From contig JASHYG010000400.1 of the NCBI GenBank assembly GCA_030043215.1, positions 1 through 6,071 of the forward strand: DNA of 6,071 nucleotides, read 5' to 3'. Each line of letters begins with the position of its first letter. The first letter of the stretch is position 1. Of this stretch, positions 1 to 5,121 are shown in pieces. The notes under the pieces are model-generated. The model made no database searches, was not told where the DNA came from, and was given only the letters and a program-made list of their open reading frames with translations. Origin of the DNA: Gammaproteobacteria bacterium (GTDB lineage Bacteria; Pseudomonadota; Gammaproteobacteria; Steroidobacterales; Steroidobacteraceae). A program made the translations under genes and the position numbers.

Positions 1-714
1 GTAGCGAATGCGCACCAGCCGGCTCACCTCGCAGCCGACGGCGGCCCACATGCGCCTCACCTCGCGGTTGCGTCCCTCCCGGAGCACGACCCGATACCAG
101 CTGTGACTGCGGTCTGCGTCCTCCCGGTCGTTGTCACGCGCCGGGCCGTCTCCGTCGCGCACCCCTCCGTCTCCGCGGCGCGCCTGCCCATCCCCGCGAG
201 CCCGAACGATACGGTCGAAGCGTGCGGGACCGTCGTCGAGCTCGACGCCCCGCGCGAGCGCGCGGATCGCCGCATCGCCGGGCGTGCCGCGCAGGCGGAC
301 CAGGTACTCCCGCTCGACCTCGGCCGACGGGTGCATGAGCCGGTGGGCCAGCTCGCCGTCGGTGGTGAAGAGCAGCAAGCCCGAAGTGCTCACGTCGAGC
401 CGGCCGACGACGACCCAGCGGCCCCCTAGCGGCGGCGGCAGCCGATCGAACACGGTGGGCCGTCCCCTGGGGTCGCTGCGCGTCGCCACCTCGCCGACCG
501 GCTTGTGATAGACGAGGAGCTCATGTGCCGCTCGCGCTGCCGGCTCGAACTGCAGCCGACGGCCGTCGAGCCGCACGTCGTCACCCGGCGCCGCCCGGTC
601 GCCCAGCTGTGCCGGGCGTCCGCCGATCGTCACGCGGCCTTCGCGGATCCATTGCTCGACGGCGCGTCGCGAGCCAATCCCCGCGGCGGCGAGCAGTTTC
701 TGCACCCTGATCAC
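1..714 (-). CDS. rluB: 23S rRNA pseudouridine synthase RluB (partial, C-terminus beyond window edge)
   Basis: RluB belongs to the RsuA/RluB/E/F family and isomerises one uridine (U2605 in E. coli) of 23S rRNA in the cytoplasm. Reading from base 714 downward, 238 codons are visible with no stop. The N-terminus ([20 protein letters not shown]) is an S4 RNA-binding domain. It is followed by a [12 protein letters not shown] segment, then [20 protein letters not shown] with the presumed catalytic Asp at residue 107, [11 protein letters not shown], and [11 protein letters not shown] near the end. These strings fit RluB better than RsuA, RluE or RluF. Residues about 174-204 form a charged, low-complexity insert where E. 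coli RluB has only about ten residues. The GTG at 714 suits the family N-terminus. An in-frame GTG at 741 is possible but lacks a clear ribosome site. In many gammaproteobacteria scpB precedes rluB; here the upstream neighbour is the divergent metX. Identity is secure; the start is less so. Confidence 0.93.
   Translation of the reverse strand, partial: MIRVQKLLAAAGIGSRRAVEQWIREGRVTIGGRPAQLGDRAAPGDDVRLDGRRLQFEPAARAAHELLVYHKPVGEVATRSDPRGRPTVFDRLPPPLGGRWVVVGRLDVSTSGLLLFTTDGELAHRLMHPSAEVEREYLVRLRGTPGDAAIRALARGVELDDGPARFDRIVRARGDGQARRGDGGVRDGDGPARDNDREDADRSHSWYRVVLREGRNREVRRMWAAVGCEVSRLVRIRY
146..175. repeat. 9-bp direct repeat (ccgtctccg) with 21-bp period inside rluB
   Basis: The word ccgtctccg occurs at 146-154 and again at 167-175. 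The 21-bp offset equals seven codons, so the repeat is in frame and yields the similar peptides RRGDGG and VRDGDG in the charged insert of RluB. This suggests growth of the insert by local duplication, though the repeat is short and imperfect around the core. Confidence 0.5.
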
Positions 715-720
715 GGCCGT

Positions 721-726
721 ATCATA
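721..726 (-). promoter_or_regulatory. Possible -10 element for rluB (TATGAT)
   Basis: On the minus strand bases 726-721 read TATGAT, five of six matches to the sigma-70 -10 consensus. Transcription would begin about seven bases further on, close to the GTG at 714, implying a leaderless or nearly leaderless message. No convincing -35 hexamer lies 16-18 bases upstream, so the call is weak. Confidence 0.25.
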
Positions 727-795
727 ACGGCCGGGTCTCACCTCATGTCCCGGCATTCTGTGTCGCCACGCAAGCGATCTGCTTAAAGACAGGCA

Positions 796-1911
796 ATGAT
801 GGCCATGACACGGGAGCGCGCCGCAGACGCGCGCCGCTACGCGGCGTTGCCCGATCCCTTTCCGATGTGGCGCGGCGGCGCTCTGCATGGCGCGCGGATT
901 GCGTACGAGACCTGGGGTGCGCTCTCCGCCGCGCGCGACAACGTCATCCTGCTCTTCACCGGCCTCTCGCCCTCCGCTCACGCCGCCGCATCGCCATCCG
1001 ACCCGAGCGACGGGTGGTGGGAGGGCATGATCGGGCACGGGTGCGCCATCGATAGTGGCCGGTACCACGTGGTGTGCGTCAATTCGCTCGGCAGCTGCTT
1101 CGGCTCGACCGGGCCCGCCTCGATCGACCCCGCAACCGGCGCCCCCTATCGAGTGAGCTTCCCCGATCTGTCGGTCGAGGACATCGCCCGCGCAGGCTTC
1201 GAGGTGCTGCGGTCACTCGGCATCGAGCGCGCCCACACGATCATCGGCCCCTCGCTCGGCGGCATGGTCGTGCTCGCCTTCCCCGCGCAGTTCCCCGGCG
1301 CGACACGCAACGCCGTCAGCATCTCCGGAACCGCGGCCGCGTCGCCCTTCGCGATCGCTCTGCGCTCCATCCAGCGCGAGGCGATCCTGCGCGATCCGGA
1401 CTGGCGCGGAGGCAGCTACACCGACGAGCGGCCGCCCGCAACCGGCATGCGCATTGCGCGCAAGCTCGGGATGATGACGTACCGGTCCGCGGCGGAGTGG
1501 CGCCAGCGCTTCGGCCGCCAGCCGGCCGGGCCGGAGCTGCGCAGTCCGGAGCCGTTCGGCCCGGAGTTCGCGATCCAGAGCTATCTCGAAGCCCATGCGC
1601 AGCGCTTCGTCCGAGCGTTCGACCCCAACTGCTATCTCTATATCTCGCGGGCGATGGACCGATTCGACCTGGCCGCGCATGGCGCTTCCATCGAGGAGGT
1701 GTTCGCCCGCTCGCGCGTGGAGCGCGCGCTCGTGATCGGCGTCGAATCCGACTTGCTGTTCCCGGTGGATGAGCAGCGCGCGCTCTCCGAGGCGTTGCGC
1801 AAGGCGGGGGCGCAGACGACGTTCGCGCCGCTCGACTGCCTCGAAGGCCACGACTCGTTCCTGATCGACCTCGAGCGCTTCGGCCGCGAGATCTCACGAT
1901 TCCTCGCCTAG
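796..1911 (+). CDS. metX: MetX-family O-acyltransferase (serine or homoserine O-succinyl/acetyltransferase)
   Basis: An alpha/beta-hydrolase-fold acyltransferase of 371 residues, a usual family length. It transfers an acyl group from acyl-CoA to the hydroxyl of homoserine or serine, activating it for methionine or cysteine synthesis in the cytoplasm. Visible marks are [12 protein letters not shown] near residue 30, [15 protein letters not shown], the nucleophile elbow GPSLGGM with Ser153, and the likely triad partners Asp319 (ESDLLFP) and His352 (GHDSFL). Residues 56-59 are GLSP within TGLSPSAHA, where classic homoserine acetyltransferases have ALTGxSH-type sequence. With [14 protein letters not shown], this resembles the Xanthomonas-type enzymes that were reassigned from homoserine acetyltransferase to L-serine O-succinyltransferase. 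Serine is therefore my preferred substrate, by inference. ATGs at 796, 799 and 805 compete; AGG at 791-793 best fits 799. The gene looks monocistronic and divergent from rluB, and I see no SAM riboswitch upstream. Confidence 0.93.
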   Translation: MMAMTRERAADARRYAALPDPFPMWRGGALHGARIAYETWGALSAARDNVILLFTGLSPSAHAAASPSDPSDGWWEGMIGHGCAIDSGRYHVVCVNSLGSCFGSTGPASIDPATGAPYRVSFPDLSVEDIARAGFEVLRSLGIERAHTIIGPSLGGMVVLAFPAQFPGATRNAVSISGTAAASPFAIALRSIQREAILRDPDWRGGSYTDERPPATGMRIARKLGMMTYRSAAEWRQRFGRQPAGPELRSPEPFGPEFAIQSYLEAHAQRFVRAFDPNCYLYISRAMDRFDLAAHGASIEEVFARSRVERALVIGVESDLLFPVDEQRALSEALRKAGAQTTFAPLDCLEGHDSFLIDLERFGREISRFLA

Positions 1912-2024
1912 CAGCGGGGCCGGGGGCCACGACAAACTCGGCCCGCAGGCCATGATAAGTTCAGTTAGCGGCTCACGCAGGGTCCGGCAAAGGCATAATT
2001 CGCATCGAGGCCACTGCGGTACCC

Positions 2025-2351
2025 GTGCACAATAGAACCCAAAACGAGGCAACCGACTTGGAACGCCGTCTGCATACTCGGCATCGCACCGGGACCACCG
2101 TCTACATCACCACCCCCGGCGGCACGAGAAGGCTCTGCAAGGCCATGAATCTCAGTGCGACGGGGGTGTTCATCGAGACCACGAACCTCGGGCTGAGAAA
2201 AGGCCAGCACGTCGAGCTCGCCTTCGCCATCAATCTTGGCGCCATCACGAAGCTCCATCGGCGGACGGCCGTCGTCGCTCATGTCTCGCGGGGGGGCACG
2301 GGATTGATGATGGAAGCCTATACCGCCGCCGCGGCTGCTCGCTCTGGCTGA
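2025..2351 (+). CDS. Single-domain PilZ protein, probable c-di-GMP receptor
   Basis: A 108-residue protein that is almost entirely one PilZ domain. Both c-di-GMP contact motifs are present: RxxxR as R15-LHT-R19 (inside ERRLHTRHR) and (D/N)xSxxG as N42-L-S-A-T-G47, followed by the beta-strand GVFIET. Small cytoplasmic PilZ proteins couple c-di-GMP level to pili, motility or surface polysaccharide through a partner protein. No partner domain is fused here, so the target is unknown. The GTG at 2025 has no good ribosome site. A TTG at 2058 (codon 12) has GAGG at 2046-2049, eight bases away, and would still keep both motifs, so the true protein may be 97 residues. It is not the PilZ type IV pilus assembly protein itself, since that type lacks good binding motifs. 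No operon partner is evident; the next gene starts 140 bases on. Confidence 0.88.
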   Translation: MHNRTQNEATDLERRLHTRHRTGTTVYITTPGGTRRLCKAMNLSATGVFIETTNLGLRKGQHVELAFAINLGAITKLHRRTAVVAHVSRGGTGLMMEAYTAAAAARSG

Positions 2352-2366
2352 TCCAGAATTGGATCA
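2349..2366. repeat. Perfect 7-bp inverted repeat over the PilZ gene stop codon
   Basis: TGATCCA at 2349-2355 and TGGATCA at 2360-2366 are perfect complements around the 4-base loop GAAT. The TGA stop is the first three bases of the left arm. Only a short, weak T run follows, so a rho-independent terminator is possible but poor. A dyad binding site for a regulator of the following phosphatase gene is an alternative. Confidence 0.4.
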
Positions 2367-2424
2367 TTCCGCGGCGAGATACCGATTATTGTCTCAAGGT
2401 TGAACTGATTGATGCCCCGTCGGC

Positions 2425-2441
2425 CGGGAGCGCTGCTCCCG
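2425..2441. repeat. Inverted repeat (7-bp stem, 3-base loop) upstream of the phosphatase gene
   Basis: CGGGAGC at 2425-2431 pairs with GCTCCCG at 2435-2441 around the loop GCT. It ends about 50 bases before the phosphatase start and has no T run after it. In RNA it would be a stable hairpin in the leader; a role in regulation is not shown. Confidence 0.4.
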
Positions 2442-2491
2442 CCGCAGGAATTCGCATACGATCCCGGCTTCCCACCCTCGGAACGCCGCAA

Positions 2492-3253
2492 ATGACAGTC
2501 GCTGCTCTCCACCGTACCGCACTCCCGGCGGTGCTCTGCCTGCTCGCTTTCTCTGCCGGAACGCCTGCAGCGGAAAGCTCGCACGCGCTCCCGGCCTCCG
2601 GAGCGAGCCCCACGGATACGGCGCAGTGCGTCGATGCCCGCACGCTCGATCTGCGCCGGATATTGCCGCCCCCGCCCGCCGCCGGCTCCCCACAGGAGCG
2701 GGCCGAGCTCGATGTGCTGCTGCGCATCCAGGCCCACCGAACCCCGAAGGAGGCCGCGCGCGCACGGAAGGACGCCACGATCGACGTCTTGGCGTTCGCC
2801 GACGCTCTGGGTGGACCCCCGGGCGCGCTCACGACGGTGAGACTGCCGCTCACCCTCGCGCTCCTCCGGCATGTGGGCGTCGATGAGGCTGCGATCCTCG
2901 ATCCGGCCAAGGATGAGTTCGGCCGGCCCCGGCCGTTCACGGTCGAGCCGCGGCTCCACCCCGTCATCGCGCGTCCGCGCTCGCTCTCCTATCCGAGCGG
3001 CCACTCGACCTGGGCCTACACGACCGCTCTCGTGCTGGCGGACATGGTGCCCGAGCGCCGCAGGCAGCTGCTCGCGCGGGCGCAAGAATATGCCTATGAC
3101 CGCAGCGTTGCGGGCGTGCACTATCCGAGCGATGTGGAGGCGGGGAAGCTCGCGGGAACTGCGCTCGCAGCGGCGTTGTTCACCTGCCGGCCTTTCGACC
3201 ACGAGGAAGCCGCCGCCCGGGCGGAGCTGCGGAGCGTGCTCGGCCTGCACTGA
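2492..3253 (+). CDS. Secreted class A acid phosphatase (PhoN/PAP2 superfamily)
   Basis: A 253-residue non-specific acid phosphatase that would hydrolyse phosphomonoesters in the periplasm, likely to scavenge phosphate. Residues 1-27 look like a Sec signal peptide: a short basic start, the hydrophobic stretch LPAVLCLLAF, and a likely cleavage after PAA. The three-part PAP2 signature is complete: K140-x6-R147-P148 (KDEFGRPRP), P168-S-G-H171 (SLSYPSGHST), and R204-x5-H210-x3-D214 (DRSVAGVHYPSD). H171 and H210 are the expected catalytic pair. Class A enzymes usually have GSYPSGHT and SRx5H; here the Gly is Leu165 and the Ser before the Arg is Asp203. The length matches PhoN-like proteins. The start is set by ATG 2492 with a weak GGAA at 2480-2483. 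No phosphate (Pho) box was recognised. Physiological substrate unknown. Confidence 0.9.
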   Translation: MTVAALHRTALPAVLCLLAFSAGTPAAESSHALPASGASPTDTAQCVDARTLDLRRILPPPPAAGSPQERAELDVLLRIQAHRTPKEAARARKDATIDVLAFADALGGPPGALTTVRLPLTLALLRHVGVDEAAILDPAKDEFGRPRPFTVEPRLHPVIARPRSLSYPSGHSTWAYTTALVLADMVPERRRQLLARAQEYAYDRSVAGVHYPSDVEAGKLAGTALAAALFTCRPFDHEEAAARAELRSVLGLH

Positions 3254-3288
3254 CCGCACGGGCAAGCAGGCCGCCGGAGGAGCCGCTG

Positions 3289-3304
3289 CGCGCCGCGGGG
3301 CGCG
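3289..3304. terminator. GC-rich hairpin between convergent genes (possible terminator)
   Basis: CGCGCC at 3289-3294 pairs with GGCGCG at 3299-3304 around GCGG. A second small hairpin, GGCGC-gat-GCGCC, lies at 3341-3353, just after the bfr stop in its reading direction. Neither has a T run, so rho-independent termination is unproven. Their place between convergent genes is the main argument. Confidence 0.25.
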
Positions 3305-3360
3305 GCCGCGAGGAGCGTCTCAAATCAGCAGTGACGAGCGGGCGCGATGCGCCGAGCGCT

Positions 3361-3840
3361 TCATTCCTTGGGTTCGCCGATTTGCGACTGGCAGTAGTTC
3401 TCCGCGCCGATGCGCTTGATCAGGTCGAGCTGGACCTCGAGAAAGTCGATGTGCTCTTCCTCGGATTCCATGATCGACGTGAGCAGCTCGCGCGACACGT
3501 AATCGCCGGCCGTCTCGCTGTCGGCCACCGCGGTCTTGAGCACGGCCCGCGCCGCGAGCTCGAGCCTCAGGTCGCACTTGAGGCATTCCTCGACGCTCTC
3601 CCCGATGAGCAACTTGCCGAGATCCTGCAGATTCGGCAGTCCGTCGAGAAACAGGATGCGCTCGATCAACCGGTCCGCATGCTTCATCTCGTCGATGGAT
3701 TCCTGCTTCTCGCTCTTCTCCAGGCGTTCGAGCCCCCAGTTGCCGAACATGCGCGCGTGCAGGAAATACTGGTTGATGGCGGTGAGCTCGTTCCTCAGCA
3801 CGGCATTCAGGTGCTGCAGGATCTTGGAATCACCTTTCAT
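3361..3840 (-). CDS. bfr: Bacterioferritin, haem-binding iron storage protein
   Basis: A 159-residue cytoplasmic ferritin-like protein, the usual Bfr length. It assembles into a 24-subunit shell that oxidises Fe(II) and stores it as a mineral core. Every diiron ferroxidase ligand falls at the canonical position: Glu18, Glu51, His54, Glu94, Glu127 and His130. Met52, the axial haem ligand at the subunit interface, is present (DEMKH), which separates Bfr from non-haem ferritins. The C-terminus, [12 protein letters not shown], has a Cys where many relatives have Leu. The start is firm: ATG at 3840-3838 with GGGGAG about nine bases upstream. It lies 121 bases downstream of bfd on the same strand. 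Co-transcription is possible, but the gap is wide enough for its own promoter; a weak candidate is TTGCGG (3901-3896) with GATGAT (3878-3873) at 17-bp spacing. The subunit is likely fully functional. Confidence 0.97.
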   Translation of the reverse strand: MKGDSKILQHLNAVLRNELTAINQYFLHARMFGNWGLERLEKSEKQESIDEMKHADRLIERILFLDGLPNLQDLGKLLIGESVEECLKCDLRLELAARAVLKTAVADSETAGDYVSRELLTSIMESEEEHIDFLEVQLDLIKRIGAENYCQSQIGEPKE

Positions 3841-3961
3841 TGCCGCCGCTCCCCTTCGCGATTGCAGCCGCCATCATCGATGAGCGCTACGGCGTCCGCA
3901 ACCACGCTCGCGGGCTACGCGCCGGAGATGCGGGACGGAGCGGGGAGGTCCAAGCAGCGTT

Positions 3962-4150
3962 TCAGGCTGCGCTGCGGCGCGGGGCGACGAGCAAATACTC
4001 GTCGACCACATCCTTCGCCGCGGTCTGGCACCGGCCGCAGCAGCCTCCGACCGGCAAGCAGGACTGCACGTCGGAGAGCGAGCGGGCCCCGCGATCGACG
4101 GCCTCGCGGATGTCTCGGTCGGTAACGGCGTGGCAGATGCAGACGTACAT
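3962..4150 (-). CDS. bfd: Bacterioferritin-associated ferredoxin
   Basis: A 62-residue [2Fe-2S] ferredoxin that docks on bacterioferritin near its haem and passes electrons inward, so that stored Fe(III) is reduced and released. The cluster ligands of the BFD fold are in place: Cys4 and Cys6 (MYVCICHAVTD), then Cys38 and Cys41 (GGCCGRC). Two extra cysteines, Cys31 and Cys37, sit nearby. The length is close to the E. coli protein (64). The ATG at 4150-4148 gives the typical MYVCxCH start, though no strong Shine-Dalgarno precedes it. The gene heads a probable bfd-bfr unit on the minus strand and has a Fur-box promoter about 60 bases upstream. This fits release of stored iron being switched on when iron is scarce. 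Short BFD-like domains also occur in nitrite reductase and other oxidoreductases, but the neighbouring bfr settles the assignment. Confidence 0.95.
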   Translation of the reverse strand: MYVCICHAVTDRDIREAVDRGARSLSDVQSCLPVGGCCGRCQTAAKDVVDEYLLVAPRRSAA

Positions 4151-4193
4151 GAGTGAGCCCGGACCACCAAGAGGGGCAGCTCCAGGCGGAGAC

Positions 4194-4223
4194 AGGATAA
4201 GTGAGAATAAGAATGATTGTCAA
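4194..4223 (-). promoter_or_regulatory. Sigma-70 promoter for bfd
   Basis: On the minus strand, bases 4223-4218 read TTGACA, an exact -35 consensus. TATCCT at 4199-4194 (four of six) follows after 18 bases. Transcription would start near 4187, leaving a leader of about 37 bases before bfd. The Fur box covers the -35 element and part of the spacer. Confidence 0.6.
4208..4222 (-). promoter_or_regulatory. Fur box upstream of bfd
   Basis: Minus-strand bases 4222-4208 read TGACAATCATTCTTA, matching the 7-1-7 Fur consensus TGATAATCATTATCA at 12 of 15 positions, with the central AATCATT intact. It lies in an abrupt AT-rich patch (about 4198-4247) within a very GC-rich sequence and overlaps the bfd -35 element. 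Fe(II)-Fur bound here should block bfd transcription, so bfd would rise on iron starvation. Confidence 0.75.
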
Positions 4224-4244
4224 TTACATTAAATAAGTTAAATT
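4217..4244 (+). promoter_or_regulatory. Possible divergent promoter toward mgtC
   Basis: On the plus strand TTGTCA (4217-4222, five of six) is followed after 16 bases by TAAATT (4239-4244, four of six). It overlaps the Fur box and faces mgtC, giving a leader of roughly 135 bases. The AT-rich patch may create such matches by chance, so this is tentative. Confidence 0.3.
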
Positions 4245-4332
4245 GACTGCGCCTTGATCGCGGCGCGTGGCACCCGGCCGGGCCGGGCCGCGCCGCCGGG
4301 CACTCAGGGGCAACCCCGGCAGAGCGCATAGA

Positions 4333-4374
4333 ATGAGCGCCCCGAGCACAGGGCGTTGCGGCTAATGATGCCGC
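4333..4374 (+). promoter_or_regulatory. mgtC leader: 10-codon mini-ORF ending in a hairpin loop
   Basis: ATG at 4333 opens ten codons (MSAPSTGRCG) and stops at TAA 4363-4365. That stop is in the 7-base loop of a hairpin formed by GCGGC (4358-4362) and GCCGC (4370-4374). The right arm abuts the GGGG (4375-4378) that serves as the mgtC Shine-Dalgarno. A ribosome on the mini-ORF could alter access to it. No strong ribosome site precedes the mini-ORF, so this is a hypothesis. Confidence 0.25.
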
Positions 4375-4386
4375 GGGGCGTTATCC

Positions 4387-5109
4387 ATGCATGTTTTCCG
4401 GTGGCTCGACGTGGAACCCGGGCAGACGGCGCTCCAGATCGGAGAGCTCGTGCTGGCGCTCGTCCTCTCGTCGCTCATCGGGCTGGAGCGCGAGCTGAGG
4501 ATGAAGAGCGCCGGCCTGCGCACCCACGCGCTGGTCGGCGTCTCCGCGGCGCTCATCATGCTCGTCTCCAAGTACGGGTTCACCGACATCCTCTCGAGGT
4601 ACGAGATCGTGCTCGATCCCTCGCGCGTCGCCGCGCAGATCGTCTCGGGCATCGGGTTCATCGGAGGCGGACTGATCTTCGTACAGCGGGATATCGTGCG
4701 GGGCCTCACGACCGCGGCGATCATCTGGCTGACCGCTGCGGTGGGCATGGCGTGCGGCGCCGGACTACCGCTCCTCGCGATCTTCGTCACCGGGGCACAT
4801 TTTCTCGTCGTGTACGGCTACACGCCGTTCACTCACCGCTTCCTCGCCGCGCATGCCTATCTGATCATCTGCTATGTTCCCGGGAAGGGCGCGGTGCAGG
4901 AGATCATCCAGACCTGCACGGGCCACGGATTCTCGGTCCACGGCCTGGAGCTGCGGCGAGAGGGCGACGCCGTCCATGTCGATGCGCAGACGATCCGGAT
5001 CAGCCTGCAAGGACGCGGATTGATGACCTCGCTCCTGGCGTCGGTCGGCGACATCAAGGGGGTCGTGTCCGTGCAGCTCAATCCCGATCAGCAAAGCTCC
5101 GGAAACTGA
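4387..5109 (+). CDS. MgtC/SapB family inner-membrane protein
   Basis: A 240-residue MgtC-type membrane protein. The conserved MgtC core is plain: IGLERELRMKSAGLRTHALV (residues 31-50), AAQIVSGIGFIGGGLIF (82-98), and VRGLTTAAIIWLTAAVGMACGAG (104-126). About five membrane helices are likely, near residues 18-33, 46-60, 84-98, 107-125 and 127-144. From about 156 on is a soluble ACT-like C-terminal domain (AYLIICYVPGKG onward), as in longer MgtC proteins. In Salmonella and Mycobacterium MgtC supports growth in low Mg2+ and inside macrophages, and it can act on F-ATPase; many environmental members are uncharacterised. ATG 4387 has GGGG eight bases upstream. The next gene begins 12 bases after its stop, implying an operon. 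The family is certain; the role here is not, so I give no gene symbol. Confidence 0.92.
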   Translation: MHVFRWLDVEPGQTALQIGELVLALVLSSLIGLERELRMKSAGLRTHALVGVSAALIMLVSKYGFTDILSRYEIVLDPSRVAAQIVSGIGFIGGGLIFVQRDIVRGLTTAAIIWLTAAVGMACGAGLPLLAIFVTGAHFLVVYGYTPFTHRFLAAHAYLIICYVPGKGAVQEIIQTCTGHGFSVHGLELRREGDAVHVDAQTIRISLQGRGLMTSLLASVGDIKGVVSVQLNPDQQSSGN

Positions 5110-5111
5110 GC

Positions 5112-5116
5112 GGAGG
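5112..5116 (+). promoter_or_regulatory. Strong ribosome binding site for the PilT-like ATPase
   Basis: GGAGG at 5112-5116 is a near-perfect Shine-Dalgarno placed five bases before ATG 5122 and three bases after the mgtC stop. It is the strongest such site in the window and fixes the start of the downstream gene. Confidence 0.75.
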
Positions 5117-5121
5117 CGCGC

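Noticed and set aside
103..786. Overlapping plus-strand open frames in the first 790 bases
   Set aside because: They are antisense to rluB, whose minus-strand translation contains continuous RluB motifs.
715..795. Possible SAM riboswitch or Met regulator site before metX
   Set aside because: The 81-bp gap is too short for a SAM riboswitch together with a promoter, and no known operator pattern was recognised.
1213..1851. Minus-strand open frame of 212 codons
   Set aside because: It lies wholly inside metX on the opposite strand; low-complexity Arg-rich product.
1917..1944. GGGCCG...CGGCCC inverted repeat after metX as a terminator
   Set aside because: The stem is only six pairs with a 16-base loop and no T run; common by chance in such GC-rich DNA.
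1994..1999. CATAAT as a -10 element for the PilZ gene
   Set aside because: Five of six matches, but no acceptable -35 hexamer at 15-19 bases upstream.
2318..3265. Minus-strand open frame of 315 codons
   Set aside because: It is antisense to the phosphatase, which has a signal peptide and all PAP2 motifs. No family was recognised in the antisense product.
3331..4125. Plus-strand open frame of 264 codons
   Set aside because: It runs antisense through bfr and into bfd, both certain from exact metal-ligand spacing, and its product has no recognisable domain.
4271..4319. Runs of CCGGG/CCCGG and GGGG-caa-CCCC upstream of mgtC
   Set aside because: Several short mutually exclusive pairings are possible; no single convincing structure or repeat family.
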